The notes below the pieces were generated by a model, which saw only the letters and a list, made by a program, of their open reading frames with translations, had not been told where the DNA came from and did no database searches. Position numbers and translations under genes: made by a program. 64,000 bases of DNA from Burkholderiales bacterium (GTDB taxonomy: Bacteria; Pseudomonadota; Gammaproteobacteria; Burkholderiales; Burkholderiaceae_C), in NCBI GenBank assembly GCA_028868825.1, contig JAGWTU010000017.1, positions 38,570 through 102,569 on the forward strand, written 5' to 3'. How positions within the stretch are numbered: the first letter of the stretch is position 1; every line of letters begins with the position of its first letter. This document shows positions 7,924-17,889 of the stretch, one piece after another.

Positions 7924-9992
7924 TCGAGGACGACCCTTATCTCTGGCTCGAGGAGGTCGAGGGCGAGCGCGCGCTGGCCTGGGTGCGCGCGCGCAACGCC
8001 GCCACCGAGGCCGAGCTCGAATCGCGGCCCGGCCACGACGCGCTGCGCGCGGCGCTGCTCGAGGTGCTCGACGCGCGCGACCAGATTCCCTACGTGACGC
8101 GGCGCGGCGACCATCTCTACAACCTCTGGCGCGACGCCGAGCACCCGCGCGGCCTGTGGCGGCGCACGACGCTGGCCGAATACCGCCGCAGCGAGCCGCG
8201 CTGGCAGACGCTGATCGACCTCGACGCGCTCGGCGCCGCCGAGGGCGAGACCTGGGTCTGGGCGGGCGCGACCGCGCTCGGCCCCGCGTACCGGCGCGCG
8301 CTGGTCTCGCTGTCGCGCGGCGGCTCGGACGCGGTGGTGGTGCGCGAATTCGACCTCGACCGCCGCGCCTTCGTCGCCGGTGGCTTCGAGCTGCCCGAGG
8401 CCAAGTCGCGCGTCGCCTGGCAGGACCTGGACCAGATCTACGTCGGCACCGATTTCGGCGTCGGGTCGCTCACCGATTCGGGCTACCCCCGCGTCGTCAA
8501 GCGCTGGCGCCGCGGCCAGCCACTGAGCCAGGCGCAGACCGTCTACGAGGGCCAGGAGGCCGATGTCTCGGCCTTCGTCAGCGTCGATGCGACGCCGGGT
8601 TGGGAGCGCACGATCGTCGGCAGCGCGGTCGATTTCTACAGCGACCGCCTGTTCCTGCTCGACGGCGAGCGGCGGATCCCGATCGACAAGCCGGCCGATG
8701 CCCAGCTCGACTTCCGCCGCGACCGCGTCTTCATCGAACTGCGCAGCGACTGGGCGCTGCCGGGCGGCCCCTGCTGGCCGCGCGGCTCGCTGCTCGTCGC
8801 CGACGCCGCTGCGTACCTGCGCGGCGAACGCGCCTTCACGCCGCTGTTCACGCCGACGCCGACGCGCTCGCTCGCCGGCCATGCCTATGGCCGCGACACC
8901 GTCTGGCTGACGCTGCTCGACGATGTCGCCAGCCGCATCGAGGAATGGACCGAGACCGGCGGCCGCTGGCGGCGGCGCGAGGTGCAGGCGCCCTGCCCCG
9001 GCCGCCTCGAGGTCACGGCGCTGCACGACCCGCTCGTCGCCGACGATGCGCTGGCCGAGTCCTACTGGCTCAACGGTGCCGATTTCCTGCGCCCCGACCA
9101 GCTCGAACTCGGCGCAGCCGGCAGCGACGCGCGCGAGCCGCTGAAGTCGCGCCCGACGTTCTTCGACGCCACCGGCATGCGCGTCGAGCAGCGCTTCGCG
9201 ACCAGCCGCGACGGCACCCGCGTGCCCTACTTCGTCGTCTGGCCGCGCGACGCGCGCGCGGACGGCGCCGAGGGCGACAAGCCGACGCTGCTCTACGGCT
9301 ACGGCGGCTTCGAGGTCTCGCTGACGCCCTCGTACTCGGGCACCCTGGGTCGTGCCTGGACCGGGCGGGGCGGCGTCTACGTGCTGGCCAACATCCGCGG
9401 CGGCGGCGAATACGGGCCCGCCTGGCATCAGGCGGCCGTCAAGGAACACAAGCAGCGCAGCTACGACGACTTCGCCGCCGTCGCCGCCGACCTCGTCGCC
9501 GCCGGCATCACGCGGCCGCAGCGGCTGGGCATCATGGGCGGCAGCAACGGCGGGCTGCTCGTCGGCGCGACGATGGTGCAGCACCCCGAGCTGTTCGGCG
9601 CCGTCGTCTGCCAGGTGCCGCTGCTCGACATGAAACGCTACAGCCGGCTGCTCGCCGGCGCCTCGTGGATCGCCGAGTACGGCGACCCCGAGCGGCCCGA
9701 GGAATGGGCCTGGATCTCGAAATACAGCCCGTACCAGAACGTCGCGCCCGGCATCCGGATGCCGCGGGTGCTGTTCGACACCAGCACCCGCGACGACCGC
9801 GTCCACCCCGGCCACGCGCGCAAGATGGCGGCGCGCATGATCGCCCAGGGCCACGACGTGCTGTACTGGGAGAACATCGAAGGCGGCCATGGCGGTGCCG
9901 CCGACAACGCCCAGCGCGCGCGCATGCTGGCGCTCGAATTCGCATTCCTCTGGCTGCAGCTCGGCACGCCGGGCCTCCCGAATCGATGCTGA
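7920..9992 (+). CDS. Prolyl oligopeptidase family serine peptidase (S9A)
   Basis: 690 aa. The N-terminal part (DDPYLWLEEVEGERALAW) and the beta-propeller up to about residue 410 match S9A prolyl oligopeptidases. The alpha/beta-hydrolase domain has the nucleophile Ser542 in GGSNGG, the Asp in TRDDRVHPGHARK (D625) and His657 in EGGHGG, a complete catalytic triad. RGGGEYGPAWHQA is the usual strand-helix before the nucleophile. It cleaves short peptides after Pro or a related residue; the family is mostly cytoplasmic and no signal peptide is seen. Start ATG 7920 overlaps the yaeQ stop, and its own stop overlaps aat by 7 bases. Confidence 0.94.
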   Translation: MIEDDPYLWLEEVEGERALAWVRARNAATEAELESRPGHDALRAALLEVLDARDQIPYVTRRGDHLYNLWRDAEHPRGLWRRTTLAEYRRSEPRWQTLIDLDALGAAEGETWVWAGATALGPAYRRALVSLSRGGSDAVVVREFDLDRRAFVAGGFELPEAKSRVAWQDLDQIYVGTDFGVGSLTDSGYPRVVKRWRRGQPLSQAQTVYEGQEADVSAFVSVDATPGWERTIVGSAVDFYSDRLFLLDGERRIPIDKPADAQLDFRRDRVFIELRSDWALPGGPCWPRGSLLVADAAAYLRGERAFTPLFTPTPTRSLAGHAYGRDTVWLTLLDDVASRIEEWTETGGRWRRREVQAPCPGRLEVTALHDPLVADDALAESYWLNGADFLRPDQLELGAAGSDAREPLKSRPTFFDATGMRVEQRFATSRDGTRVPYFVVWPRDARADGAEGDKPTLLYGYGGFEVSLTPSYSGTLGRAWTGRGGVYVLANIRGGGEYGPAWHQAAVKEHKQRSYDDFAAVAADLVAAGITRPQRLGIMGGSNGGLLVGATMVQHPELFGAVVCQVPLLDMKRYSRLLAGASWIAEYGDPERPEEWAWISKYSPYQNVAPGIRMPRVLFDTSTRDDRVHPGHARKMAARMIAQGHDVLYWENIEGGHGGAADNAQRARMLALEFAFLWLQLGTPGLPNRC

Positions 9993-10747
9993 GCTGGATC
10001 GACGACCACCTGCCCCTGCCGCCGACGAGTCTGGCGCTGGGGCCCGGGAGCGAGGCACCCGGACTCGTCGCCGCCGGCGGCCGCGTCGAGCCCGCAAGGC
10101 TCGAGGAGGCCTACCGCAAGGGCATCTTCCCCTGGTACAGCGCCGGCCAGCCGGTGCTGTGGTGGGCGCCCGATCCGCGCATGGTGCTGCGCGTGGCCGA
10201 CTTCCATCTCTCGCAGACGATGCGCAAGACGCTGCGGCGTTTTCGCCGCGACGTGCGCGCGGGCCGCTGCGAACTGCGCTTCGACAGCGCCTTCGAACGC
10301 GTCATCGACGCCTGCGCCCGCACGCCGCGCGCGCACCAGGACGGCACCTGGATCGTGCCCGAGATCGTGCACGCCTACACCGCCTGGCACCGCGCCGGCC
10401 GCGTCCACAGCGTCGAGACCTGGCAGGACGGCGATCTCGTCGGCGGGCTCTATTTCGTCGGCATCGGCCGCATGTGCTTCGGCGAATCGATGTTCGCGCA
10501 CCGCAGCGACGCCTCGAAGATCGCGCTGGCGGCCTTCGTCGCCGCGGGCCGCGCGCGGGGCGTCGAGCTCATCGACTGCCAGCAGAACACCGGCCACCTC
10601 GCCTCGTTCGGCGCGCGCGAGATGGCGCGCGACGAGTTCGAGCGCCGGCTCGCGACCGCCGTCGCCGCGCCGCCCGGCGCCGATTGGACCTATGATGATT
10701 CGGCCTGGGATCTCGTCCTGGGCGATCCGGACGCGACGACGACGTGA
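9986..10747 (+). CDS. aat: Leucyl/phenylalanyl-tRNA--protein transferase
   Basis: 253 aa. Family hallmarks are [11 protein letters not shown] near residue 43, [41 protein letters not shown] and [13 protein letters not shown]. The enzyme moves Leu or Phe from tRNA onto N-terminal Arg/Lys of proteins, marking them for ClpS/ClpAP in the N-end rule pathway. ATG 9986 overlaps the preceding peptidase gene; the stop overlaps the GTG start of bpt (GTGA), so aat and bpt are translated together. Pairing the two transferases is common in proteobacteria. Confidence 0.97.
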   Translation: MLSWIDDHLPLPPTSLALGPGSEAPGLVAAGGRVEPARLEEAYRKGIFPWYSAGQPVLWWAPDPRMVLRVADFHLSQTMRKTLRRFRRDVRAGRCELRFDSAFERVIDACARTPRAHQDGTWIVPEIVHAYTAWHRAGRVHSVETWQDGDLVGGLYFVGIGRMCFGESMFAHRSDASKIALAAFVAAGRARGVELIDCQQNTGHLASFGAREMARDEFERRLATAVAAPPGADWTYDDSAWDLVLGDPDATTT

Positions 10748-11526
10748 CCCACCTCAAGGACCTGCCGCTGCGCTCGCTGCAGTTCTATGCGACGGCGCCC
10801 TACCCCTGCAGCTACCTGCCGCGGCGGCAGGCGCGCTCGCAGGTCGCCACGCCCAGCCACCTGATCCACGCCGACACCTATTCGGGCCTCGTCGCAGCCG
10901 GTTTCCGGCGCAGCGGCATGTTCACCTACCGGCCGTATTGCGACGGCTGCCGCGCCTGCGTGCCGCTGCGCATCCCCGTGGCCGACTTCGCGGCCACGCG
11001 CAGCCAGCGGCGTGCCTGGAAGGCGCATGCGAACCTGAAGGCGCGCGTGCTCAAGCTCGGCTTCGTCGCCGAGCATTACGAGCTCTACCTGCGCTACCAG
11101 TCGGGCCGCCACAGCGGCGGCGGCATGGACCACGACAGCGTCGACCAGTACACGCAGTTCCTGCTGCAAAGCCGCGTCAATTCGCGACTCGTCGAGTTCC
11201 GCGAGCCCACCGCCGACGGCGGCCCCGGGGCGCTGAAGATGGTTTCGATCCTCGACGTGCTCAGCGACGGCATCTCGGCCGTCTACACCTATTACGAGCC
11301 CGAGGAGGGCCGCAGCTACGGCACCTACGGCGTACTGTGGCTGATCGAGCAGACGCGGCTGCTCAAGCTGCCGCATGTCTACCTCGGCTACTGGATCGCC
11401 GAGAGCCCGAAGATGGCCTACAAGGCGCAGTTCAGGCCGCACGAGCTGCTCGTCGACGGGCGCTGGCAGGATGCCGATGCCGTGGCGGCCGTGACGGCCG
11501 CGCCGAGCGCCGAGCCGGACCTCTGA
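10744..11526 (+). CDS. bpt: Bacterial aminoacyl-tRNA--protein transferase Bpt (Ate family)
   Basis: 260 aa from a GTG start overlapping the aat stop. It carries the Ate/Bpt N-terminal cysteine motif [13 protein letters not shown] and the GNAT-like C-terminal part [24 protein letters not shown], then [15 protein letters not shown]. Bpt adds Leu to N-terminal Asp or Glu, feeding acidic secondary destabilising residues into the same N-end rule route as Aat. Family identity is firm; Leu rather than Arg as donor is inferred from the bacterial branch. Confidence 0.95.
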   Translation: MTHLKDLPLRSLQFYATAPYPCSYLPRRQARSQVATPSHLIHADTYSGLVAAGFRRSGMFTYRPYCDGCRACVPLRIPVADFAATRSQRRAWKAHANLKARVLKLGFVAEHYELYLRYQSGRHSGGGMDHDSVDQYTQFLLQSRVNSRLVEFREPTADGGPGALKMVSILDVLSDGISAVYTYYEPEEGRSYGTYGVLWLIEQTRLLKLPHVYLGYWIAESPKMAYKAQFRPHELLVDGRWQDADAVAAVTAAPSAEPDL

Positions 11527-11545
11527 ACCCGGGCCCGGCCCCGAC

Positions 11546-13186
11546 TCAGGCGGCGCGCCAGACCTCGCCGACGCGCGTCGCCCGGCCCTCGCCTTCGAGC
11601 TTGAGCAGATGCGCCAGCAGCGAGCGTGCCGCGACGCCGTGGCGCGCCGGCGGCACATCGTCGTAGACGCGCGGCACGAGGCCGGCGACCGACGCCGGCC
11701 CGGCCGCTTGCAGCGCCTCGAAGACGCGGGCTTCGCGGCGCAGCCGATGCGCGATCAGTCCCGCGACCAGAGCCTGCGGATCGCCGACGAGCCAGCCATG
11801 GCCTGGGGCCAGCCATTGCAGCGATTCGCCCTGCAGCCGCGCCAGCGATCGCAGATAGGCCGCCATGTCGCCGTCGGGCGGGTTGATGACGACGGTCGAA
11901 CCCTGCATCACATGGTCGCCGGTGAACAGCAGCCGCTCCTCCTCGAGCAGATAGCACAGGTGGTTCGAGGCATGGCCAGGGGTGTGGATGGCGCGCAGCG
12001 TCGCGCCTGGTGCGGCGGCCAGCCGCTCGCCGTCGGCGAGCTCGCGCGCGGCGACGAAGCTCGCGTCCTGGGCCTCGCCGACCGGGGCCGAGCGGCCCAG
12101 CAGCTCGGCGCCCGTGGCCCGCGCCAGCGCGCGGGCGCCGGGCGAATGATCGATATGCGTGTGGGTGACGAGGATGCGCTCGATGCGCCCCGGCGCCGCG
12201 GCCAGCAGCGCCTGGACATGGCCGGCGTCGTCGGGGCCGGGGTCGATCACGGTCCAGCGCTCGCCGCCGCCGACGAGATAACTGTTCGTCCCCGGGCCGG
12301 TCATCATCCCCGAATTCGGCGCGGTGACGCGGATCACATGGTCGGACAGCCGCACGGCGCGCCCGGCGACGAGGTCGCTCCAGGCCGTGCCATCGCCATC
12401 GGGGTCGAGCCGCGCGACCTCGGCGTAGGCGGGGTCGGTCGGCAGCAGCAGCGTCGGGCCGCGCGCCGTGCGCGCCCGACGCGGCATCGTCAGCGTCGGC
12501 CGCGGCTGGTCGCGGATGGCATCCAGCGCCGCCGCGGCGCTGCCATGGCGGGCGAGGAACTGCAGCGTGTGCCGCGTCACCGGCAGCAGCTTGAGCCCGC
12601 GCGCCGGATCCAGCGCCTCGCCGGGCGTCAGCCACATCAGTTCCTGCGCCTCGCCGCGGTCGGCCTGCGCCTCCTGGCCGGCGGGGGCCAGCGCGGCGAA
12701 GAAGCGCGTGTCGAAACGCTTGGGCAGCCCCGGCGGCGTCAGCCAATGGCTGTAGTAGACGAGGCCGCGCAGGTCCAGCCGCAGGCGGTGTTCGCGGCAG
12801 AGCTCGGCGATGCCGACCTCGCCCGCCGCCAGCCGCGCCCGCCAGGGATGCAGCGCCGCGGCGTCGAAAGCGGCGTCGGCAAGCAGCAGGCCGACCTCCT
12901 CGTAGGTCTCGCGCAGCGCGGCGACGAGGTAGTCGAGCCCCCCCTCCGCCAAGCCCAGCGTCGCGCTCCATGGCGCGTCGTCGCCGCCGACGCAGCAGTC
13001 GTGCGCGACGCGGTCGCGCGCGTCGAGCACGCCGCCGGGGAAGACCGCCGCGCCGCCGCGCAGATCGCCGTCGCGCTCGGCACGGCGCAGCATCAGGACT
13101 TCGAGCCCGGCCGCGCCGTCGCGCAGCAGCAGCAGCGACGCCGCATGACGCACCGCTGTAGCCGCCGGATCCCCGCCACTCAGCAT
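11546..13186 (-). CDS. NUDIX hydrolase fused to metallo-beta-lactamase hydrolase
   Basis: 546 aa from the ATG at 13186 (a TTG 21 bases upstream is possible). The N-terminal half is a NUDT19-like NUDIX domain: FPGG at 49-52 and RETYEEVG at 92-99, with a roughly 40-residue insertion between the Gly and Glu parts of the NUDIX box. The C-terminal half, from about residue 280, is an MBL fold of the LACTB2/RNase type with THTHIDH (H342, H344, D346, H347), a later TPGHASNH, GDHVMQG, and a C-terminal winged helix. Substrates may be CoA or nucleotide diphosphate derivatives for NUDIX; the MBL substrate is unknown. It is convergent with bpt, 19 bases between stops. Confidence 0.88.
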   Translation of the reverse strand: MLSGGDPAATAVRHAASLLLLRDGAAGLEVLMLRRAERDGDLRGGAAVFPGGVLDARDRVAHDCCVGGDDAPWSATLGLAEGGLDYLVAALRETYEEVGLLLADAAFDAAALHPWRARLAAGEVGIAELCREHRLRLDLRGLVYYSHWLTPPGLPKRFDTRFFAALAPAGQEAQADRGEAQELMWLTPGEALDPARGLKLLPVTRHTLQFLARHGSAAAALDAIRDQPRPTLTMPRRARTARGPTLLLPTDPAYAEVARLDPDGDGTAWSDLVAGRAVRLSDHVIRVTAPNSGMMTGPGTNSYLVGGGERWTVIDPGPDDAGHVQALLAAAPGRIERILVTHTHIDHSPGARALARATGAELLGRSAPVGEAQDASFVAARELADGERLAAAPGATLRAIHTPGHASNHLCYLLEEERLLFTGDHVMQGSTVVINPPDGDMAAYLRSLARLQGESLQWLAPGHGWLVGDPQALVAGLIAHRLRREARVFEALQAAGPASVAGLVPRVYDDVPPARHGVAARSLLAHLLKLEGEGRATRVGEVWRAA

Positions 13187-13207
13187 TGCCAATTGATTCC
13201 CATCCAA

Positions 13208-13649
13208 GCGTCCAGTCCTGCGGCGTCTCGCAAGGTGACTGGGAGTCTAGCGTCTGCACCAGCTTATGGCCGTCGGCGGCTCTTCGTCCGCTTCAGGCGG
13301 TGTTGAACCCTCAAGCGGCCGGCCTTGGATCCGTCGCCTAGTTAAAAGTGGACGATTTCGGCCACCAGGCCAAGCTTACGTCTGGCCGCCCAGACACAGC
13401 ATGTCGACTCGGTCTATGACCTGTCGGAACCTACCGGATGTCATTGCCCACATGCAGTCCAGACCGCGAAATGTGACGACATGAGGAGCCGAGCAACATA
13501 TTCACACGGTGCGAACGCATCAGCGCCGCGGCGCCCTCCTGTGCATTGCCTGGTGATCAGTCATCTGATTCAACCCGATCAGTAAGTGGGTGATTTCCTT
13601 TCGCGCAAACTCGCGGCTCCACTGACCCTCTCCAGATGAAAACCAGACC
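13208..13649. other. Gene-poor stretch upstream of the small membrane ORF
   Basis: No convincing gene. GC falls compared with flanks towards the right end. Bases 13339-13368 (GTTAAAAGTGGACGATTTCG followed by GCCACC) resemble the ends of some IS21-type elements as I remember them, but I see no transposase gene and no matched second end. Short open frames here lack ribosome sites. Confidence 0.4.
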
Positions 13650-13889
13650 ATGGATGAAGTCCCTTGGGCAGAGATTGTTTTCGTTTTGTCATTCTCCGCG
13701 ATTTTTATCGCGATCGGTAGATTCTTTTCGAAATACACCAAGAATTCAAAACCGACTACCAGTCTATTCACAGCGATGGCCGAGATGAAGAATCAAATGA
13801 CGCCTCGCGGATATAGATGGTTTGTCTTCATTTTCTGTCTAGCCTTTGTTCTTGCGTTGATCATCAGGGTGCTGCAATTTTGGCGATAG
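13650..13889 (+). CDS. Small hypothetical two-helix membrane protein
   Basis: 79 aa, not recognised. Two hydrophobic segments, residues about 7-23 (EIVFVLSFSAIFIAIG) and about 57-75 (WFVFIFCLAFVLALIIRVL), flank a basic/polar loop (KYTKNSK, MAEMKNQMTPRGYR). The N-in start and Lys/Arg-rich loop fit a real inner-membrane hairpin. Its base composition is far lower in GC than anything else here, with AT-rich third codon positions (attttt, gaatcaaatg), a sign of recent transfer. The ribosome site is weak. No neighbour within 350 bases on either side suggests a function. Confidence 0.5.
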   Translation: MDEVPWAEIVFVLSFSAIFIAIGRFFSKYTKNSKPTTSLFTAMAEMKNQMTPRGYRWFVFIFCLAFVLALIIRVLQFWR

Positions 13890-14243
13890 ACTACCGAAAT
13901 GTCGAATATGCATTCGATGTTCCAATGGCCATGGATACCACCTCTTTATTCCCAGTGATCAAGTTCAATCGACGTCGCGACTTCAATGCGTAATCAGCCG
14001 GTGAGAAAACTGCCCTCATTGGAAAGGCGGCCGATTGCGATCGAACCATGGTTTCGAACCGAATAGCGCTCGACGACGGATAGTCGGTAACCGTCGCCGC
14101 CTTTGCGGCAAGCAGCGATGGTGCGCCTTCCGATGCCGAGTCCGTAGCGGTGCCCGTATTCAAGGCTGCGGAATTCAGCGGATGAATTGGCGAATTGACG
14201 CGCCCAGACCGGAGTTCCGGGCGTCAGATCTCGCCATTGGATG
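13890..14243. other. Lower-GC spacer without a clear gene
   Basis: A 90-codon minus-strand frame (14163-13891) exists but shows no recognisable motif and no ribosome site; a different minus-strand frame in the same place reads VVERYSVRNHGSIAIGR before hitting stops, which could be a decayed gene. Nothing else is supportable. Composition returns to the normal high GC near 14230. Confidence 0.4.
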
Positions 14244-15239
14244 TCAGCGATTCACGTCGACGACGATGCGACCGCGCACGCTGCCGCCAAGGATCGTCGG
14301 GGCGACCTCGATCGCCTCGGCCAGGCCGATGCGCCGCGCCACGGCGCCGACGAGCGAGGCGTCGACGGCGCGCGCCAGCCGCTCCCAGGCCTGGACGCGC
14401 CGCGCCCGCGTGGCCATCACGCTGTCGACGCCGATCAGCGCCACGCTGCGCAGGATGAAGGGCGCGACGGTCAACGGCAGGTCCATGCCCTGCGCCAGCC
14501 CGCAGGCGGCGACGGTGCCGCCGTAGCGCGTGGATGCGCAGGCATTGGCGAGGGTGTGCGAGCCGACCGAGTCGATGACGCCGGCCCAGCGCTCCTTCTG
14601 CAGCGGCTTGCCGGGCGCGGCGAAGGTCTCGCGCGGCAGCACCTCGGCGGCGCCGAGTTCGCGCAGGTAATCGGCCTCGGCCGCCTTGCCGGTCGAGGCG
14701 ACGACGCGGTAGCCGGCGCGCGCGAGCAGCGCGACGGCGTACGAGCCGACGCCGCCGCTGGCGCCGGTGACGAGGATCTCGCCGGCGCCGGGCGCGACGC
14801 CACGCTTCTCGAGCGCCATCAGGCACAGCATCGCGGTGTAGCCCGCGGTGCCGATCGCCATCGCGTCGAAGGGATCGAGCGGCTCGGGCAGGCGCACGAG
14901 CCAGTCGCCGTTGACGCGCGCCTTCTGCGCCAGGCCACCCCAATGACCTTCACCGACGCCCCAGCCGTTGAGGATGACGCGGTCGCCGGGCTCCCACTCG
15001 GCGTGCGAGCTGGCCCTGACGACGCCGGCGAAATCGATCCCCGGCACCATCGGCCACTTGCGCACGACGGGGGATTTGCCGCTGATCGCCAGGCCGTCCT
15101 TGTAGTTCAGCGACGAGGCGACGACGTCGACGTCGACGCCGCCGAATTCGACGGCGGGCAAGGCGCTCTCGTCGAGCTCGCGCAGCGAGGCGGCGGTGGA
15201 CTTGTCGGGTTTCTGTTCGAGAACGATGGCGCGAAACAT
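14244..15239 (-). CDS. acuI: Zinc-free MDR oxidoreductase, acrylyl-CoA reductase AcuI/YhdH family
   Basis: 331 aa, start ATG 15239 with AGGAGT 3 bases upstream. Typical AcuI/YhdH stretches are SSLNYKDGLAISG, PMVPGIDFAGVV, NGWGVGEGHWGGLAQKARV, and the Rossmann signature VTGASGGVGS followed by ASTGKAAEADYLRELGA. The family reduces acrylyl-CoA to propionyl-CoA with NADPH and detoxifies acrylate. Zinc ligands of classic MDR alcohol dehydrogenases are absent, as expected. It sits 32 bases downstream of the MFS gene on the same strand and may be co-transcribed with it. Confidence 0.92.
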   Translation of the reverse strand: MFRAIVLEQKPDKSTAASLRELDESALPAVEFGGVDVDVVASSLNYKDGLAISGKSPVVRKWPMVPGIDFAGVVRASSHAEWEPGDRVILNGWGVGEGHWGGLAQKARVNGDWLVRLPEPLDPFDAMAIGTAGYTAMLCLMALEKRGVAPGAGEILVTGASGGVGSYAVALLARAGYRVVASTGKAAEADYLRELGAAEVLPRETFAAPGKPLQKERWAGVIDSVGSHTLANACASTRYGGTVAACGLAQGMDLPLTVAPFILRSVALIGVDSVMATRARRVQAWERLARAVDASLVGAVARRIGLAEAIEVAPTILGGSVRGRIVVDVNR

Positions 15240-15271
15240 GGCACTCCTTCGGTGAGGTTGCGTATGCGGGT

Positions 15272-16471
15272 TCAAATGATGCGCCTGGACGGTGCCGGCC
15301 GGGGCGCCGGGCGCAAGAGCCCCCGCATGCACCACAGTCCGATCACCGGCCCCGGCAGCAGCAGCCAGGCGACGCGGCCGCCGAGCTGCGGCCAGGCCGA
15401 GGTCGCGAGCGCGATCGAGACCGTCGTCAGGCCGAATCCGATGCTGTTCTGCAGCGCCAGCGCGCTGCCCACCAGGGCCGGCGGACAGGCGCGCACCGAC
15501 AGCGCCGAGAACTGCGGCGAATCGGCGACGACGGCCACGCCCCACAGGCCGAGCAGCGCGAGCCCGAGGCCACTCGGCAGCGACGGCAGCGACGCCAGCC
15601 AGGGATAGGCGGCACAGATCGCGCCCGAGGTCGCCAGCGCGACCGCGGCGACGCGCGCGCTGCCCAGGCGCGCGCTGGCCAGCCCGCCACCTATGCAGCC
15701 CAGCGCGCCGAGCGCGATCGTCACGAAGGCCCAGCCCGAGACCGTTCGCGGCGCGGCGCCGGCGCCGAGCACCGGCAGCAGCAGCAGCGGCACCAGGGTC
15801 CAGAAGCTGTAGAGCTCCCACATGTGGCCGAAGTAGCCGAAGGCCGAGGCGCGGAACTCGGGCAGCTTGAAGGCGTCGAGCACATGGCCCCAGCCCGCCG
15901 CACGGGCCTGGCGCTTGAGATGCGGCCCGTCGCCGAGCGCGGCGATCGCCGCGCCGCCGATCAGTGCCAGCACCGACGAGGCGAGGATCGTGCCCTGCCA
16001 CGACACCGACGCGCCGAGCATGCGGATGCCATGCGGCAGGGCCGTGCCCAGCGTCAGCATGCCCACGAGCAGGCCGAGGCTGCGCCCGGCGCGCTGCGGG
16101 TCCCAGCTGACGATGAGCTTCATGCCCAGCGGGTAGATGCCGGCCAGCGTGATGCCGACGGCGAAGCGCAGTGCCATCGCGCTGGGCAGGCCCTGGCCGA
16201 AGAGTGCGAAAGCGGCGTTGGCCGTCGCGCCCAAGAGACTGCAGACGGCGAAGATGCGACTCGCCGCATAGCGGTCGGCCAGTCCGCTGAGCGAGAACAG
16301 CAGCGTGCCGACGATGAAGCCGCCCTGCACCGCGTTCGTCAGCCAGCCGAGGTCGGCGCTCGTCAGGCCCCAGAGGCGGCGCAGGTCGTCGGCGGCGCTG
16401 TTGGCGCTGAACCAGAGTGAGGTGCCGCAGAGCTGCGCCAGGACTATCCAGAGGACGGGGTTGCGCTTCAT
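15272..16471 (-). CDS. MFS transporter, 12 transmembrane segments
   Basis: 399 aa. The hydropathy pattern gives about 12 helices. The loop after helix 2 reads [10 protein letters not shown], the MFS motif A position, and the first helix contains [16 protein letters not shown], which is typical of the CynX/nitrate-like MFS branch. A central cytoplasmic loop carries [12 protein letters not shown]. The substrate cannot be told. It lies between the rRNA/tRNA methyltransferase gene (21 bases) and the AcuI-like gene on the same strand; both may be in one transcript at the tail of the lipid A cluster. Confidence 0.88.
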   Translation of the reverse strand: MKRNPVLWIVLAQLCGTSLWFSANSAADDLRRLWGLTSADLGWLTNAVQGGFIVGTLLFSLSGLADRYAASRIFAVCSLLGATANAAFALFGQGLPSAMALRFAVGITLAGIYPLGMKLIVSWDPQRAGRSLGLLVGMLTLGTALPHGIRMLGASVSWQGTILASSVLALIGGAAIAALGDGPHLKRQARAAGWGHVLDAFKLPEFRASAFGYFGHMWELYSFWTLVPLLLLPVLGAGAAPRTVSGWAFVTIALGALGCIGGGLASARLGSARVAAVALATSGAICAAYPWLASLPSLPSGLGLALLGLWGVAVVADSPQFSALSVRACPPALVGSALALQNSIGFGLTTVSIALATSAWPQLGGRVAWLLLPGPVIGLWCMRGLLRPAPRPAPSRRII

Positions 16472-16492
16472 CGGGCTGCCGGCGTCCGCGTG

Positions 16493-17266
16493 TCAAAGCG
16501 CTCGCCGCGCCGATTCGTACAGGCACACGGCGGCCGCGGCGGCGACATTCAGCGACTCTTCGCCACCCGGCTGCGGTATGCGCACCTGCAGCGCGCAGCG
16601 CGCCAGCAGCGCGGCGGCGACGCCCTGCCCTTCGTGGCCCAGCACCCAGGCGCAGGGCCGCGGCAGATCGGCGTCGGGCAGCAGCGCGCCGGCGTGCGAA
16701 CTCGTCGCGACGAGCGGCACGCGCAGCGCATCGAGTGCCGCCTCGTCCAGCCCCTCGGCGAGCCGCAAGCCGAAATGCGCGCCCATGCCGGCGCGCAGCA
16801 CCTTGGGCGACCACAGCGCCGCCGTGCCCTTGATCGCCAGCACCTGGGTGAAGCCGAAAGCCGCCGCGCTGCGCAGGATGCTGCCGACATTGCCGGCGTC
16901 CTGGAGACGGTCGAGCACGACGCTGGGCGCGTCGGCATCGATGGCAGCGGGCGGCGGCAGCTCGATGAGGAAGCCCAGCGCCGCCGGCGATTCGAGGCCG
17001 CTGATGGTCTTGAACAGCGCCGCCGGCAGCACGGCGACCTGGGCCGCCGCTGACGCGAGTTCGCGCAGCGCGGCATCGCCCCAGGCGGCTTCGCTGACGA
17101 CCGCCTGCGCGGCGCTGCCGCCGCGCGCGCGCAGCGCAGCGCACAGATGCTCGCCCTCGATCCACGCCTGGCCGAGCTTGCGGTACGCGGCGCCGTCCTG
17201 CTGCAGCCGCCGCAGCCGCACGAGCAGCGGGTTGTCGCGCGAGGTGATCGCCTGGACGCGGCTCAT
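16493..17266 (-). CDS. SpoU/TrmH-family RNA 2'-O-methyltransferase
   Basis: 257 aa. The N-terminal substrate-binding part ([33 protein letters not shown]) precedes a SPOUT knot with the three usual motifs: [25 protein letters not shown] and [22 protein letters not shown]. This arrangement fits RlmB/TsnR-like enzymes that methylate a ribose in 23S rRNA or tRNA. The start ATG 17266 overlaps the rnhB stop (ATGA). The target nucleotide is not predictable from the sequence. Confidence 0.92.
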   Translation of the reverse strand: MSRVQAITSRDNPLLVRLRRLQQDGAAYRKLGQAWIEGEHLCAALRARGGSAAQAVVSEAAWGDAALRELASAAAQVAVLPAALFKTISGLESPAALGFLIELPPPAAIDADAPSVVLDRLQDAGNVGSILRSAAAFGFTQVLAIKGTAALWSPKVLRAGMGAHFGLRLAEGLDEAALDALRVPLVATSSHAGALLPDADLPRPCAWVLGHEGQGVAAALLARCALQVRIPQPGGEESLNVAAAAAVCLYESARRAL

Positions 17267-17889
17267 TCCCGCCCCTCGAGGGCGGCGCGCACCGGCGCGT
17301 AGCTGCGCCGATGCGCCTCGCAGGGCCCGTGCAGCCGCAGCGCGGCAAGGTGGTCGGCGGTCGGGTAGCCCTTGTGGGTGGCGAAGCCGTAGGCCGGGTA
17401 GCGCTCGTGCAGCTCGCCACAAAGGCGGTCGCGCTCGACCTTGGCGAGGATCGACGCGGCCGAGATCGCCGCGACCTTGGCGTCGCCCTTGACGATGGCC
17501 GCCACCGGCACGCGCAGCACCGGCACGCGGTTGCCGTCGACGACGACGCGCGCCGGCAGCAGCCGCAGGCCGTCGACGGCGCGGCGCATCGCCAGCAGCG
17601 TCGCCTGCAGGATGTTGAGGCGGTCGATCTCCTCGACGCTGGCACTGGCGACGGCGCAGCACAGCGCATGGGCGCGGATCTCGTCGGCCAGCCGCTCGCG
17701 GCGGCGCGGGCTCAGGACCTTCGAATCGGCGAGGCCGCGGATCGGATGCAGGTCGTCGAGGATCACCGCCGCCGCCAGCACCGGACCGGCCAGCGGTCCG
17801 CGGCCGGCCTCGTCGACGCCGGCGACGAGACCGGGCTTGTCCCAGCCCAGGCCCAGCTGCTCAAAGCGAAAGGACTTGCGCGATGGCAT
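17263..17889 (-). CDS. rnhB: Ribonuclease HII
   Basis: 208 aa from ATG 17889, overlapping the lpxB end by 29 bases; an upstream GTG/ATG frame exists but lies deeper inside lpxB. Catalytic acidic residues are D26/E27 in [15 protein letters not shown] and D118 in VVVDGN, with a further Asp in [12 protein letters not shown]. It nicks RNA-DNA hybrids and removes misincorporated ribonucleotides. The lpxB-rnhB-methyltransferase order is standard in proteobacteria. Confidence 0.96.
   Translation of the reverse strand: MPSRKSFRFEQLGLGWDKPGLVAGVDEAGRGPLAGPVLAAAVILDDLHPIRGLADSKVLSPRRRERLADEIRAHALCCAVASASVEEIDRLNILQATLLAMRRAVDGLRLLPARVVVDGNRVPVLRVPVAAIVKGDAKVAAISAASILAKVERDRLCGELHERYPAYGFATHKGYPTADHLAALRLHGPCEAHRRSYAPVRAALEGRE

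Noticed and set aside
13520..13771. An 83-codon minus-strand frame in the low-GC pocket
   Set aside because: It overlaps the more plausible 79-aa membrane ORF and has no hydrophobic or conserved pattern.
14244..17669. A 1141-codon minus-strand frame
   Set aside because: It runs out of frame through rnhB, the methyltransferase and the MFS genes before reaching the AcuI-like gene; only the last 331 codons are real.
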